Shown here in pieces: positions 32,196 through 43,170 of a stretch of 64,000 bases of DNA. The notes under the pieces are model-generated. The model was not told where the DNA came from. It searched no databases and was given only the letters and a program-made list of their open reading frames with translations. Source of the stretch: Symbiodinium natans (lineage: Eukaryota; Sar; Dinophyceae; Suessiales; Symbiodiniaceae); assembly GCA_905221605.1 (NCBI GenBank), contig CAJNDS010000424.1, positions 491,978-555,977 on the forward strand, read 5' to 3'. Every line of letters starts with the position of its first letter. Within the stretch, counting starts at the first letter, position 1. A program made the translations under genes and the position numbers.

Positions 32196-32247
32196 GCTGT
32201 GGTCCGGAAAGCCCGTCCCTGCTTTGGTGCCCCCAAACATTTTGGGG
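32196..32247 (+). CDS. Putative exon
   Basis: Acceptor 'cccag' then G; frame from 32196 reads AVVRKARPCFGAPKHFG. Followed by TTTAGGG-type units. Gene unknown. Confidence 0.45.
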
Positions 32248-32549
32248 CTTCATATAGGGTTCAGGGTTTAGAGTTTAAGGTTTAGGTTCGAGGGTTTAGG
32301 GTTTAGGGTTTAGGGTTTAGGGTTTCGGGTTAAGCAGGTACAGGCCCTACAGACAAGGCCTAGGAGCCAAGGCAACGAGGGGCCGGGCCAAGGCACGGGC
32401 CTAGCCTTGTACCCTGACCCCAAAGCTGTTTATAAGCCCGCGAAGCGCCGAACCTCAAACTCAAACCCTCAACCCTGAACCCCAAACCCTAAATCCTACA
32501 AACCCTAAACCCTAAACCCTGAATCCTACAAACCCTAAGCCAGCCGAGG

Positions 32550-32640
32550 TATGTAACCGAGCCGAAGGCTTGCATCAGCTGCAACTTGGCAGCCCAGTGG
32601 TGCCCTTTGGCCATTTTTGGGGGGTTCCAGGCTCCCTCAA
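32550..32640. mobile_element. Partial introner of the GGGTAGCCCAG family
   Basis: Has 'ggcagcccagtggtgccctt' and 'ggggttccaggctccctc', matching the 5' part of the elements at 44791 and 61994, then merges into CCCTAAA units. No matching 3' end seen. Confidence 0.5.
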
Positions 32641-32680
32641 AACAGTAGCCCAAAACCCTAAACCCTAAACCCTAAACCCT

Positions 32681-32791
32681 TTTGATGAGATGGTCACTGG
32701 GGCTGCCAAAGGTAAGCCTTGGAAGCTTTTCCTCTACGACGCCCTCAAGCTCGACGCTCGCATCCGCTGGGGCCTCAGGGATGGGCCTTAA
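32681..32791 (+). CDS. Putative terminal exon
   Basis: One frame from 32681 to TAA at 32789: FDEMVTGAAKGK followed by PWKLFLYDALKLDARIRWGL and RDGP. Charged/hydrophobic pattern typical of real protein; starts right after CCCTAAACCCT. Gene unknown. Confidence 0.6.
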   Translation, partial: FDEMVTGAAKGKPWKLFLYDALKLDARIRWGLRDGP

Positions 32792-33014
32792 GCCCTCAAA
32801 AAGGGTTTAGGGTTTGGGGTTTAGGGTTTGGGGTTTAGGGTTTAGGGTTTCGGGTTAGAGTTTAGTTTCCGGTTTTAGGTTTTTGTTAGGGTTTCGGGTT
32901 TTAGGGTTTCTGGTTTAGGGTTTAGGGTTCAGGGTTTCGTGTTTAAGGTTTAGGGTTTCGGGTTTCGGGTTTCGGGTTTCGGGTTTAAGGGAGGGACGTT
33001 CAGGGTTTAGGGCT

Positions 33015-33148
33015 GGGGGGGGGGGGGGGGGGGGGGGGGGTGGGGGGGGGGGGGGGGGGTGGAGGGGGGTTCGGGTTTTGTAGGGCTTAGGTTTAGGGCT
33101 CTGGCTTAACACAGGTTTTAAGTTGAGTTTTTTATTTATTTTTTTTTT

Positions 33149-33185
<37 letters not shown>
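33015..33185 (+). repeat. Three long poly-G tracts
   Basis: G tracts at 33015-33040 (26), 33042-33059 (18) and 33152-33185 (34), separated by 'gggttcgggttttgtagg' DNA. No gene here; the minus-strand proline ORF is an artefact. Confidence 0.9.
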
Positions 33186-33186
<1 letters not shown>

Positions 33187-33307
33187 GGGGTTTCTCATAG
33201 CCTTGAGGGTTTCTGGCTGAGGGCATCCAGACGGGGCTTAGGGTTTAGGGTTTAGGGTTAGGGCTGGGGAGAGTACACCTTTTGAAGTGTGCCTTTGCAG
33301 GGTATGT

Positions 33308-33397
33308 CTTGGCATGTTCCCCCCTCTACTAACAGTCCTAAGAGTCCTTAACAGGGATGATAGTACCCCCTACTCTAATCCCTATTAAGGACTTTAA
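33308..33397. mobile_element. Small element, GGGATGTTC family
   Basis: Starts 'ttggcatgttcccccctcta' and keeps the interior 'gggatgatagtaccccctac' and 'attaaggact' of the family; the 3' end is replaced by CCCTAAA units. Confidence 0.6.
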
Positions 33398-33695
33398 GTC
33401 GAAGCGCCTAAACCCTAAACCCTAAACCCTAAACCCTAAACCCTAAGCCCTAAACCCTAAACCCTAAACCCTAAACCCTAAACCCCAGGTATGTCCTCTA
33501 ACCGATGAACCCCGGAGCTGCCCAAGCAGCTGAAACCCCCGGGGGGGCCCCAAGCCGCCGCTTTGCAGTGATGGGTTTAGAGTTGAGGGGTTTAGGGTTT
33601 AGGGTTTAGGGTTTAAGGTATAAGGGTTAGGGGGTTTAGGGTTTAGGGTTTAGGGTTTAGGGTTAGGGCTGAACCAACCCGAACCCCGAAGCCAG

Positions 33696-33793
33696 GCTTC
33701 AAGCGACGCTTGAAAGACCAAGACTCGCTCGCATACTGCCGCTTAGACGCACTGGTGGGGCAGGAGCCTCTGAGGCTGGAGACCCGGGGCTGA
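33696..33793 (+). CDS. Putative terminal exon
   Basis: Acceptor 'gaagccag' then G; frame from 33698 reads FKRRLKDQDSLAYCRLDALV then GQEPLRLETRG and TGA (33791). Strongly protein-like. Gene unknown; a donor before the stop is possible. Confidence 0.55.
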
Positions 33794-34120
33794 TACCTGA
33801 ATCCAGAATTTGGGTTTAGGGTTTAGGGGTTAGGGGTTAGAGGGTTTTGGGTTTAGGGTTTTCGAGGGTTCAGGGGTTTTTGAGGGTCGTCTGTAGGGTT
33901 TGTAGGGTTTTGGGCGGGGGATCGGGCGGCTGCAGGTTTGTGAGGCTTCGGGTTCAGGGCTTGGGGATGTTTGTGATGCTTAGTGCCCAAAGGCTTTGCT
34001 TGTTGGGCTTCCTTTTTCAAGGCTAAACCTGAAGCCCTGAACCCTAAACCCTAAACCCTAAACCCTAAACCTAAAACCCTAAACCCTAAACCTTTGGAGC
34101 AACTGAGTTGAGCTCCCCAG

Positions 34121-34170
34121 GCTACAGCGCAGTCCGCCCATTGGGCGAAGACTTCGAGGCACTGAGTCGG
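34121..34170 (+). CDS. Putative exon
   Basis: Acceptor 'ctccccag' then G; frame from 34123 reads YSAVRPLGEDFEALSR. Gene unknown. Confidence 0.5.
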
Positions 34171-34346
34171 ATTTAGTTATGGTTCAGGGTTCACGGCCTA
34201 TGGCTGAAAATAGGTTTCTGGGGTTCAGTGTCATTTTCGGAGGGTTTGTTCTGAAGTTTCACAGCTTGGTCCCCGACCTGCGTTTCCCTAAACCTAAACC
34301 CTAAACCCCTAAAACTTCAAACCCCAAACCCAATGTGCCCCGGCAG

Positions 34347-34409
34347 GAGAGCGTCGGGTTCAATTTCCACTTTTTCCGCGATGGGACCTACAGGCTCGCA
34401 CAGAAGACA
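34347..34409 (+). CDS. Putative exon ending at a small element
   Basis: Exactly 21 codons, ESVGFNFHFFRDGTYRLAQK plus T, between an acceptor 'cggcag' and the GC donor that opens the CCTTGGGGAC-family element at 34411. Its position mirrors the ALG12 intron that uses the same element family. Gene unknown. Confidence 0.65.
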
Positions 34410-34410
34410 G

Positions 34411-34517
34411 CCTTGGGGACCAAATGAACCTCTAAGATTGGGGTCTTAGACCCTCTACCACGACAATTCCGATGAAGGTATGCGAACCACAAGCCCTTTT
34501 AGGGTTCATCTGGTCCC
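34411..34517. mobile_element. Introner, CCTTGGGGAC family, 3' end turned into telomere motif
   Basis: Starts 'ccttggggaccaaatgaacc'; the 3' inverted end 'agggttcatctggtccc' continues as TAAACCCTAAACCC for 85 bp (34512-34600) instead of ending in CCAAG. Confidence 0.75.
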
Positions 34518-34605
34518 TAAACCCTAAACCCTAAACCCTAAACCCTAAACCCTAAACCCTAAACCCTAAACCCTAAACCCTAAACCCTAAACCCTAAACG
34601 AGAGA

Positions 34606-34680
34606 GAAGGAGAGAGCACCGGCCAAATGATTGGATTTGTGGATGGGGGCCTGCAGGCTAGCCTGGACCAGGACATATGA
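34606..34680 (+). CDS. Putative terminal exon
   Basis: Frame from 34606 reads EGESTGQMIGFVDGGLQASL then DQDI and TGA. Follows the array that ends the previous intron, so it may be the next exon after 34347-34409, though the phase of the acceptor is not settled. Confidence 0.5.
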   Translation, partial: EGESTGQMIGFVDGGLQASLDQDI

Positions 34681-35640
34681 TGCGTGGCGCCTTGTCTCTC
34701 TTAGTCTGGGTTCCCCGAAAATCTTTAAGCCAAAAAGGGTATACCCTGCTTATTCCTAAATTTAAGCTGCTCTTGCGTAGATTGGCTGCAGCTCAGACGG
34801 ATGCAGTTTCGAGGTCATCTCAGGGTGAGCAGCATTATGGGAGATGGAGCCTGGAAGGGGAGCGCGTGTGCTGCGAGACGCTGGAGCCCCGAGAAGAGGC
34901 CATTGGCCGATTGTCGTTGCTTTGGCTGACTCCTTGCCTCGATGGCACATACGTTGACATAAGCTTTGATATAATGGTATATATTAATACAGTAATACAG
35001 TAATATGCTTAGAAAGTACAAACGTGTCATAGCCAATAACCATCTTATCATAATATCAGAATATCACAATGTCGAAAAACACGATATATCGTGCTATGCC
35101 GAGTTTCAGGTCAGGTGGGCTCTTCAAGATATGCAAAACCGGTTCGACGTTCTTCCCCGCAAGTGCTGTCGGGGTTGCAGTCACGGTACAGACTCTCAGG
35201 CTGATGCTACTAGAGGACTCTCATCTCTCAAGTTCAGGCGTCATCCCCGAAAAGGGGCCTCCGCGTTTGCAAACTCAAAATCCAAAAGCGAGAGTTCTAC
35301 CAGCATGGCTCTTGCTGGGGTAGGAGTGTGCTGGATGTTCGCATCTTCCAACCCGCAATCATCTCAGGAGCCATGTGCATCACCGATAAAGGGTTTCAAT
35401 GGGTTTTTTGTTTTGAATGAAGGCCTCTTTAGCACCTCAGTGCCCCGGAGTTTGTATAGGGCTTTAAGAGGGGTGCTTATGGGGTTTGGGGTTCGTTTAG
35501 AGGGGTTCTAGGTAGGATATAAGGGGGACACTTAGAGGGGAACCCTTCTCAACCCTCTTCGGGCTCTCTTAAACAAGGACCTTATTCAGAGGGTCTATAT
35601 CCCCAAGGGTCCCCCCCTAATCCTATCCCCTAAGGGGAAT
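34681..35640. other. Region with weak ORFs only
   Basis: Overlapping plus-strand ORFs (34677-35003, 35005-35511) have partly protein-like stretches, e.g. EPREEAIGRLSLLWL, but no clear splice context; left unassigned. The tail (35515-35640) holds degenerate 'aggggttctaggtagg' repeats. CCCTAAA units start at 35643. Confidence 0.3.
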
Positions 35641-35691
35641 CCCTAAACCCTAAACCCTAAACCCTAAACCCTAAACCCTAAACCAACGCAG

Positions 35692-35853
35692 GCTTCCGAG
35701 ACAGAGATGAGATATGCGCCGGCGGGCTACAAGTTTGCTGTGCCAATCGACGACATCTTGAGCGCGCAAGGCCTGTTTCTCCTTCGCCATCTTTGCTTCA
35801 TCCGTGCAGCCCCTGGATCCCACCAGACGGCCCCCAAATATAAGGGCCCCTGA
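35692..35853 (+). CDS. Putative exon
   Basis: Acceptor 'caacgcag' then G; frame from 35692: ASETEMRYAPAGYKFAVPID then DILSAQG, open to TGA at 35851. The first 28 residues are the most convincing; the true donor probably lies near 35775. Gene unknown. Confidence 0.55.
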   Translation, partial: ASETEMRYAPAGYKFAVPIDDILSAQGLFLLRHLCFIRAAPGSHQTAPKYKGP

Positions 35854-36016
35854 TCCCCCAGAATCTTAAACATGAATCTGGGCATTTCCTGAAATGGGGT
35901 ACCCCTCGCCTAAGTGTGGCAGAATCCCATTCGTAAGCACCCCAAAGGGACCCTAACTCCTAAACCCGAAACCATAAACCCTAAACCCCAAACCCTAAAC
36001 CCTAAACCCTAAACGC

Positions 36017-36146
36017 ATGTCCGGTTCAGGTGGCTACTTCCAGGCAAAGGATGGGTCCAAGGCCGCTGATTGGGAGCTCCCTGCTCGGACGGGGAAGCTC
36101 GACGAGGGTCGGGGACTCGGCTTGCTCTCTGATCTGGCTTTTTGGG
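36017..36146 (+). CDS. Putative exon, possibly first
   Basis: ATG at 36017 or an acceptor at 36028 (ttcag then G). Reads GGYFQAKDGSKAADWELPAR then TGKLDEGRGLGLLSDLAFW before TTTGGGG/TTTAGGG units. Gene unknown. Confidence 0.5.
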
Positions 36147-36932
36147 GATTTCGGGTTTGGAGATTTGGGGTTTGGGGTTTAGGGTGGAGGGTTGAGGGTT
36201 GAGGGTTCAGGGTTGGGGTTTAGGGTTTAGGGTTTGGGGTTTGGGGTTTGGGGTTTGGGGTTTGGGGTTCCGTTGGGGTCCTCACAAGAGGATTCTGCTG
36301 TACTTCGGGTGTGTGTGAGCGGGGGGGGGGGGGGGGGGGGTGGTATCCTCTTGCCCCATCTGTGAGGGGAAGTCGTGGCATCCAATCGCATGTCTGGCTC
36401 TGCGTGAAGTTTTTTCCCTGATCTCAAGCGCGCTGAATCGAATGTGGGCCACAGGGTTTAGGGTTTAGGGTTCCCCCCCCTTACATGACCCCCGACTAAG
36501 AACAAACGCAGGGGCTGGGACGACGAAGGCCATATAGAACCCCAAGTACCGCCCAAACCTACAAGTCCTTACTGGGGAGTCAAGAGATTGGGAAACTTGA
36601 AGTTCCCTTAGACACATGAGTCCCTCGTTCCTAATTGGGACGAGGTCAGCAGTCGAGATTAATGGTCCAAAATTGAACAGAGGCTTTCCAAAGGAAAACC
36701 CTAGGCCCTAGACCCTTCCCTGAGGTTGAATTGGGTTTACATTTCTAAGGTCTAGGGCTTACGATGGTTTACGGTTTCGGGTTGAGGGCTTATAAGCTTT
36801 CCGTTCTAGGGTTGAGGGTCACTTGGGCTTAAGCCACCAGAGAAACAAATCCGACGAATTCGCCCGGTGGTGGGGGGGAGTTTTCGACAGCAGGTGGAAC
36901 ATGCCTAAGATGTGTGTTTTTTTGAGCGACAG

Positions 36933-36998
36933 GTGGTCCGACCGGTTCGGCATACGCAAGTCCCTGAAAATGGCAACAAGACCGCTCAAGATCTCCAG
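36933..36998 (+). CDS. Putative exon
   Basis: Acceptor 'tttttttgagcgacag' (good pyrimidine tract) then G; reads VVRPVRHTQVPENGNKTAQD then LQ. Gene unknown. Confidence 0.4.
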
Positions 36999-37282
36999 GG
37001 TTTTAGAGCACTATACTCTAATACCGGAAGTAGGGTTTAGGGTTTAGACTCCTTAACAGGGTTTTGGAGTACTATACTTTTATTGATTTTTTGGTTCTGG
37101 GTTTCTCTTATAGCATGTATACTTTTTTCCAGGGTCTACTCCAAAGTAGGATCTCCTGCCCGCGTCAAGGCCAGACGATCTGGACTCAAGGACCTTTCAG
37201 GGTTTGGGTTTTGGGTTCAGGGTTTGGGGTTTGGGGTTTAGGGTTTAGGGTTTAGGGTTTAGGGTTTAGGCGCGTTCCGCAG

Positions 37283-37382
37283 CCCAAGAGCCCCAGAGAG
37301 GAATGTGGGAGCCGGTGCAAGCCACTGAGCCGGAGGCGCTACCGGAGCATGGTCTCCTGCAGCCGGATGGTTGTTGCACTAC
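37283..37382 (+). CDS. Putative exon
   Basis: Acceptor 'cgttccgcag'; frame from 37285 reads QEPQRGMWEPVQATEPEALP then EHGLLQPDGC. Another frame is also open, so the phase is uncertain. Followed by an A-rich, then T/G-run segment. Confidence 0.4.
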
Positions 37383-37802
37383 CCATAATCGCAACAATAT
37401 TGAGAACAACAATAGCAAGGCAAGAACAAGAGCAAAAAAGGAAGAACAAGTAATAGATCATAATCAGAATCACAAACATCATGGTAATAGGAATAGAAAC
37501 GACAATAGCAGTAGGAATAGTAGCAAGCATCATGAGAACAACAAGCAAGCTTAAAGTGTTTTTTTTTTTTTTTTGGGGGGGGGGGGGCGGTTGGGGCTCG
37601 TCAAGACTTCCTGGGTGCGTTGGGGTTGGGGGGTCCATGCGGCTCACACACCATCACACAATGTTATATAGTAACATGTATATAATGTTTGTATTAGACA
37701 TAATTATCCATACACAGAAAAAAGATTGCACCCTAAACCCTAAACACCCTAAACCGTATAAACCCTATAAATCCTAAACCCTATAAAGCGTTTCACGTAC
37801 AG

Positions 37803-37887
37803 GGTTCCCACAGTTCTGCGTGACGGGCATGACTCGGTTCAGCAGCAGGCTGTACATCGCCCAGCGAGGGCAGATGCGAGGCCGGAA
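37803..37887 (+). CDS. Putative exon
   Basis: Acceptor 'cacgtacag' then G; reads FPQFCVTGMTRFSSRLYIAQ then RGQMRGRK, ending at GTGGATAATTAGGG. A second frame is also open. Gene unknown. Confidence 0.45.
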
Positions 37888-38551
37888 GTGGATAATTAGG
37901 GTTTAGGGTTTAGGGTTTAGGGTTTAGGGTTTAGGGTTTAGGGTTTAGGGAGCTTTTTTGAACCTTCGTTGGCAGGACTGACGATGAGATGGTTCAGGGC
38001 TTATGGAGTTTAGAGTTTGCAGGGGTCTAGAAATTCGGTAAAATTAGCTGTGCTAACGGTGGTAGGGTTTAGCGGTTAGGGTTTCATGTAAGAGGCATGT
38101 TAAATGGGCTTGCGTGTTGAATAGGGTCCTAGAGCCCCCTCTACACCACTGACCCTGCCCTTATCTTGGGTTTAGGGTGTAGGGTTATATTCCCCATCTA
38201 GGAACCTCCAAAGGTGGAATATCTCATCAAAAACCTCTGTGATTAAAGTATGCACCCCCCGTCCTGTTATCTACTCCAAAAAATCACGGACTCCAACGCC
38301 AAGGAACACCTTGTCTTATATCCAAGAAAACGAATATTTGTGATTCTCAGTAGGGTGGCAATGCTATTAGGGTACTCCCATTATCATTGGAGCCCCTCAA
38401 ACACGGGTGGTAAACTCATCAGAAGATTGCAATCATTAAAGGAATCCCCCAAATGGGGTTACCGAAGCCCTAAACCCTAAACCCAAAACCCTAAACCCAA
38501 AACCCTAAACTCCACCCTACCACCCCCCACCCCCCACCCCCCAAAAAGCAG

Positions 38552-38606
38552 GTATGTGGAGATCGATGGAGTGGTCCACGAGGTCGCCGGCTCCTGGGCG
38601 TATTTG
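38552..38606 (+). CDS. Putative exon
   Basis: Acceptor 'aaaaagcag' then G; frame from 38553 reads YVEIDGVVHEVAGSWAYL. Strongly protein-like in a single frame. Gene unknown. Confidence 0.55.
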
Positions 38607-39007
38607 AGTTTTTCGGGTTTAGGGTTCAGGGTTTAGGGTTTAGGGTTTCGGGTTTCGGGTTTCCCTTTTCCATGGGTTACGGAGGGCTGCTGCCATAGGG
38701 TTTCGGGCTTAGGGTAGTAGAAGCACCTTGAATGACTTGTCTGTGGGCTGAGGTGACATTGTGGCCAACTGGCCTGAGGACCAGTGGCCACGCTTGATGC
38801 GCTGTCGACTACGCTTTGGTATCCGCGGTTGACTTCACGGTCCCACTGACACAAAATACTGATTAATTTTCCCCCAGGGCAACGCATTTTCCGAAGAGAC
38901 ATCTTCGTGGTTTGCAGTTCTGGGCACGTCGAGCGTCGGGGGATGTAGTCAACACAGCTGCGACATCATAGCTGCTTTCGTCCTTGCAATCCCTTGCGCG
39001 CGACGAC

Positions 39008-39163
39008 ATGCTGCAATTAAGACGTGTCGTTCTGCTGCCTGCCAAGTCAGGCAGTGTCACGCTGTACAAAGTTAGCACGTCACACGTGGAGGGCCATGAG
39101 GTTCTACATGTTCCAGTCCTCATACGTTTGGAGGACAAGGCAGACCTGGCAAACGGACGTTAA
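39008..39163 (+). CDS. Hypothetical short ORF or exon
   Basis: ATG at 39008, TAA at 39161, 51 codons: MLQLRRVVLLPAKSGSVTLY then KVSTSHVEGHEVLHVPVLIR. Alternating hydrophobic pattern suggests beta strands. Overlapping frames (39024-39305 plus, 38863-39138 minus) are less protein-like. Gene unknown. Confidence 0.45.
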   Translation: MLQLRRVVLLPAKSGSVTLYKVSTSHVEGHEVLHVPVLIRLEDKADLANGR

Positions 39164-40710
39164 CATCCAACACGGCGCAGCTGTCAGACCAAGAAAAGCC
39201 TTCGATCGAGGATGGGTTCTGTCTAAGAGCTCGGGAAGAAGCGGTTCCTTGAAGCATAAAGGAACCCGACAGATCCAAAAGGGTTTGTCCAAACACACCT
39301 TGTAGGGATGATATCAGTGTGGGTATATGATCCCAATAATGGGCCGGGGTTCGCGTAGTATCAGCTTTAAAGTGACTGATAAGGAGTCTCTTGGGGCTCG
39401 AGAGGGTGTATGGCTTTCGGAGCTTATGGGTCTATGAGCCCGAAACCCTAAACCCTAAACCCTAAACCCTAAACCCTAAACCCTTATCTGGGTTGGCCCC
39501 CCTACTTTCTTTGGAGTCAGGCCTGCGGCGCAGAGAACTGGAAGGCCGGGAAGAGAGCCGAGCGAAGGAATGTACGGGTCTCGCCTTTGGGCTTCGGGTT
39601 TACAAAATACCCTAAACCCTAGACTCTAAATCCTGAACCCAAAATACCCTCATGGTTTTACGGACTCTAGGGGGTTTAGGGCTTTAGGGGTTCAGGAATT
39701 TTCGGGTTCCAGGGTTGAGGGTTCTGGGGTTTTAGGGTTTCAGGGATTAGGGTTTAGGACTCTCAAACCCAAGCCCTCAGCTCCAAACCCTAAACCGTCT
39801 CGTCTAGCGTACCAATTAGGCTCCATGGTTCAGATCAGCCCACAAGTAGGGTAGTACCGGTAGCCTAGAAACCCGATGAGGCCCAGATTGGGGTGCTCTC
39901 ACCGCCCAACAAAAGAGCACCACAGCAGCGATTCAATAAAACTACTGCCCGAAACCTTCCAGGCCCTAGAAGCCCCAAAAGACCCTAATTTCGTAAACCC
40001 GCCCTTACATCCTACCAAAGTCCGATGCACACAGGCGCGCTGCGAGAAGTTTCGTGCTGGCCCGAGTAATCCTGGAGCAATCCTGCACCATTGAAGGTTC
40101 GGATTAAGCTCGGGGGTATGAGAAATCGGTTCCTGGACATACCCTAAGGTTCCATGTACCCATTGGGACCCAAAGCTACTCCTTTAAGGCCGAAGTATAT
40201 ACTAAATTGGTACATGGACCCTTTGGCATAAGGTTGTAAGTACCTGCCGGTGAAGCGTCAAGCAGGTGAAGGTTAGATGTCGGTGTAGGGTTCCGACTCA
40301 CCCGCACCCCCCCCCCCCCCCCAAACTCCTTACACGCTTAGTATGGGGGGATTTTTAGCATTAGGCCGAAGCCTCCAGCAACGCTGCGGGCCCAAAACTC
40401 AAACCCTAAACTGACCCTAAACCCTAAACCCTAAACCCTAAACCCACTAAACCCTATTACTAACCATGCCCTTAGCCCGAAGTTTAGGGCACTTCAGATG
40501 CCAGCCTCAGGCAGAATAACGCCGACGTTCAGTCCTCCCTTCAGCGGCAGCCGTCTCAGATTGCAGAATGTGAGCCCTACAAACCCTTAAACTAACCCTG
40601 AACCCTAAACCCTAAACCCTAAACCCTAAACCCTAAACCCTAAACCCTAAACCCTAAACCCTAAACCCTAATAAACCCTAAACCCTAAACCCCAACTCCA
40701 TCACTGCCAG

Positions 40711-40791
40711 GCTCGGAAATCGCAAAGGTTGAAAGCGCTGACGAGGCCCTCCTGCAGCCTGCAAGGATGCGTGATAGAGTCCCCATCATCA
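40711..40791 (+). CDS. Putative exon
   Basis: Acceptor 'tcactgccag' then G; frame from 40713 reads [20 protein letters not shown] then DRVPII. It ends at a small element that starts 'agccctataaagggcc'. Gene unknown. Confidence 0.55.
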
Positions 40792-40819
40792 GCCCTATAA
40801 AGGGCCATTTGTCAGGGGT

Positions 40820-40853
<34 letters not shown>

Positions 40854-40943
40854 CATATATATACATATATATATATATACATGTGTATATATATATAAAT
40901 ATACATAAATAAATGAATAAATATATATATATATATATATATA
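40820..40943. repeat. TA microsatellite inside a small element
   Basis: Imperfect TA/TATATACA repeats of about 125 bp between the two ends of an element of the CCCTATAA / TTATAGGG family (40790-41045). Confidence 0.85.
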
Positions 40944-41282
40944 GGGTATAAGAGTTCCTGGTAGCCCTCAACCCTAAACCCTAAGCCCTGAGCCCTAGAC
41001 CGGTTTCAAGGGGTTATAGGGGGAAATGGCCCATCCTGGTACTCATGAGCAGAGAATGCGGGACTTTGAGGGCCCGGGGTTGAGGAATTCAAATTAAACT
41101 CTGCAATCTAGGGCTTAGAGAACCGCAGGTTCCTAGCTTCTTCGTTTACAGGGTTTACGGTTTTGGGTTGGGTTTTGGCCGAGGTGGGTGCATTTAGGGG
41201 TGGGGCTGGAGGATGACCATATATATGTATATATATATATATGCATATATAGCATATTTAGAATTAAAAAAAATGGCAGCAG

Positions 41283-41352
41283 GTGGCCTACTGCCGATGC
41301 CGACTGCGCCCATGCCTGAGATCTGCCGGAGTGAACATCCCTTACATGCAGC
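41283..41352 (+). CDS. Putative exon
   Basis: Follows 'atggcagcag' (41273) and ends at GTGGGTTTAGGG. Reads GLLPMPTAPMPEICRSEHPL in one frame; another open frame reads QVAYCRCRLRPCLRSAGVNI. Phase undecided. Gene unknown. Confidence 0.4.
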
Positions 41353-41738
41353 GTGGGTTTAGGGTTTAGATGTTATGGTTTAGGGTTTGGAGCTTGCGGT
41401 TTAGGGTTTATAGAGTTTATGGCCGAAGGGTTTAGGGTTCACAGTTTATGGCCGGAGGGCTCAGTGTGTAGCGTCTAGGCCCGTTGGGTTTGGGTTTCAG
41501 AGTGACATGGTTTACGGGCTGTGGGCTTTGTCGTGGTGGCCGCGGCTCTCGGCACAATCTACCCGAACCTTTCCGATGTAAGCATGGGACAAGGGCAGCA
41601 GTAAATTTGTAAGCTTCCATTGCCATAGCCCCAAGCCCTTCATGAACCTTGAGCGCTGAACCCTACCAGCCCTTCCCATGTGCCCATTTGCTTTAGTCCC
41701 ATGCGCTGCGCATCATGCGCGTTGACTACTATGTGCTA

Positions 41739-41832
41739 AAGGACCCCCCAACAAACACAAAAGATAGCCATTCCTTTTTGCCCTAGTATGGAAGAATATT
41801 TTGATTTTGTTGGGGGTCTTAAGCAACTAGTG
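41739..41832. mobile_element. Small inverted-repeat element, GACCCCCCAACAAA family
   Basis: Ends 'aaggaccccccaacaaac' and 'ttttgttgggggtctt' are inverted repeats; length about 95 bp. A related pair (aagaacccc / ggggttctt) flanks 54294-54410. Confidence 0.7.
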
Positions 41833-41844
41833 GTTGAGGTACTG

Positions 41845-41998
41845 TACCCTAAACCCGAAAATCGCTAAACCCCTAAACCCTAAACCCTAAACCCTACACC
41901 CTAAACCCTAAACCCTAAACCCTAAACCCTAAACCCTAAACCCTAAACCCTAAACCCTAAACCCTAAACCCTAAACCCTAAACCCTAAACCCTACTCT
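41845..41998 (-). repeat. Interstitial CCCTAAA array
   Basis: About 20 nearly perfect units, running into 'cctactctaag' and the putative exon at 42002. Confidence 0.9.
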
Positions 41999-42001
41999 AA
42001 G

Positions 42002-42070
42002 GCTCGGACATCCTGAAAGACAAGCCCGAGATTGGAGTCTACGTGGAAGTGGAGGCCTGCACAGCTTCAG
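42002..42070 (+). CDS. Putative exon
   Basis: Acceptor 'ctctaag' then G directly after a CCCTAAA array; frame from 42004 reads SDILKDKPEIGVYVEVEACT then ASG. Clearly protein-like. Gene unknown. Confidence 0.6.
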
Positions 42071-42134
42071 GATGGACCTAGTGCGGCCTCTTAGAGTCCA
42101 CACAAGTGAACCCTCTTAAAGAGTTGTTTTTCCA

Positions 42135-42308
42135 GGGTTTAGGGTTTAGGGTTTTGGGTTTAGGGGTTTGGGGTTTAGGGTTTAGGGTTTAGGGTTTAGG
42201 GTTTAGGGGTTTAGGGTTTAGGGTTTAGGGTTTAGGGTTTAGGGTTTAGGGTTTAGGGTTTAGGGTTTAGGGTTTAGGGTTTAGGGTTTAGGGTTTAGGG
42301 TTTAGGGT
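42135..42308 (+). repeat. Interstitial TTTAGGG array
   Basis: About 24 units, nearly perfect after 42176. With the array at 41845 it brackets the exon at 42002 in inverted orientation. Confidence 0.9.
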
Positions 42309-43025
42309 AGGGCGTTTCAAAGGGGTTATAGAAGGACTATCAGGCTGCTTCGAATCCCCATAGTCAACTTAGTCAACCCTGTAAAAAGGGTTCTTTTTAA
42401 GGGTGTTAAACGGTGAGATAGCCCATAGGATTAAGTATTAATAATGTTCGTGGTTTTACGAGTGTTCAGGTTTCAAGGCACCCCCGCTGGGCTTTCCCCT
42501 TGGGATTATACGCTCTTCCTGTTCAGGGGATCTAGAACAACCCCAGCTTTTGCGTCACCAGCATTGGCGAGCCTTGAAAAGGATCTGCACCAGACCGCGT
42601 GCCGCTTTTGTTACAAGCAGATGGGCTATCAGGGCCTGTGTAAGGGGTTATAGGGTAGAATAACCCATCCTGGTAGTAGATGCGCGAGCACATGCGAGTA
42701 CGGTTAAACCCTTATAAACCCTAAACCCTAAACCCTAAAGGTCAGCGCCAACGCCGACAACCTGAGCCTGGCCGTCGTTGACTTTGAGAATGGCGGTCGG
42801 AGCAGTTGGCGCCCCAATGGCGTTTGCGAGCGGATGAAGACGTAGAGCGGGGCTGTCGTCCAAAGAACAGGAGAACCCCAAAACGGGCCGATGGTCCATG
42901 TTCCTGCATCGGGAAACAAGCAAATGAGCAGAACCGGGTATACGATCCCAATGAGGGTCCATGTCGCCTCCAATTAGAATAGGATACCTTGGAGGTGGCC
43001 TCCCTAAACCCCTAACCCTGAACCC

Positions 43026-43132
43026 GTTGAGGACCACATGAACCCTAAAATTGGGGGCATATACGCTATACTACTATATTCCCTTAAGGCATATGGACCA
43101 TACAGCCTTTTAGGGCTCATTTAGTCCCCAAG
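43026..43132. mobile_element. Small element, CCTTGGGGAC family
   Basis: Ends 'ttgaggaccacatgaaccct' and 'agggctcatttagtcccca' are inverted repeats, with 'ctatactactata' inside. About 107 bp. Confidence 0.75.
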
Positions 43133-43170
43133 GGCCTTTTTCCCAAAACTATGAATCGTCGACTTTGCAG

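Noticed and set aside
41501-41589. Exon reading VGFVVVAAALGTIYPNLSD
   Set aside because: Attractive hydrophobic peptide before a GTAAGC donor, but a stop lies just upstream and no AG acceptor gives this frame.
42728-43037. Minus-strand 100-aa ORF with LIGGDMDPHWDRIPGS, reminiscent of an endonuclease motif
   Set aside because: The catalytic pattern is incomplete, no reverse transcriptase follows, the frame runs into a small inverted-repeat element, and the plus strand also has a protein-like frame (SLAVVDFENGG) after an AG.
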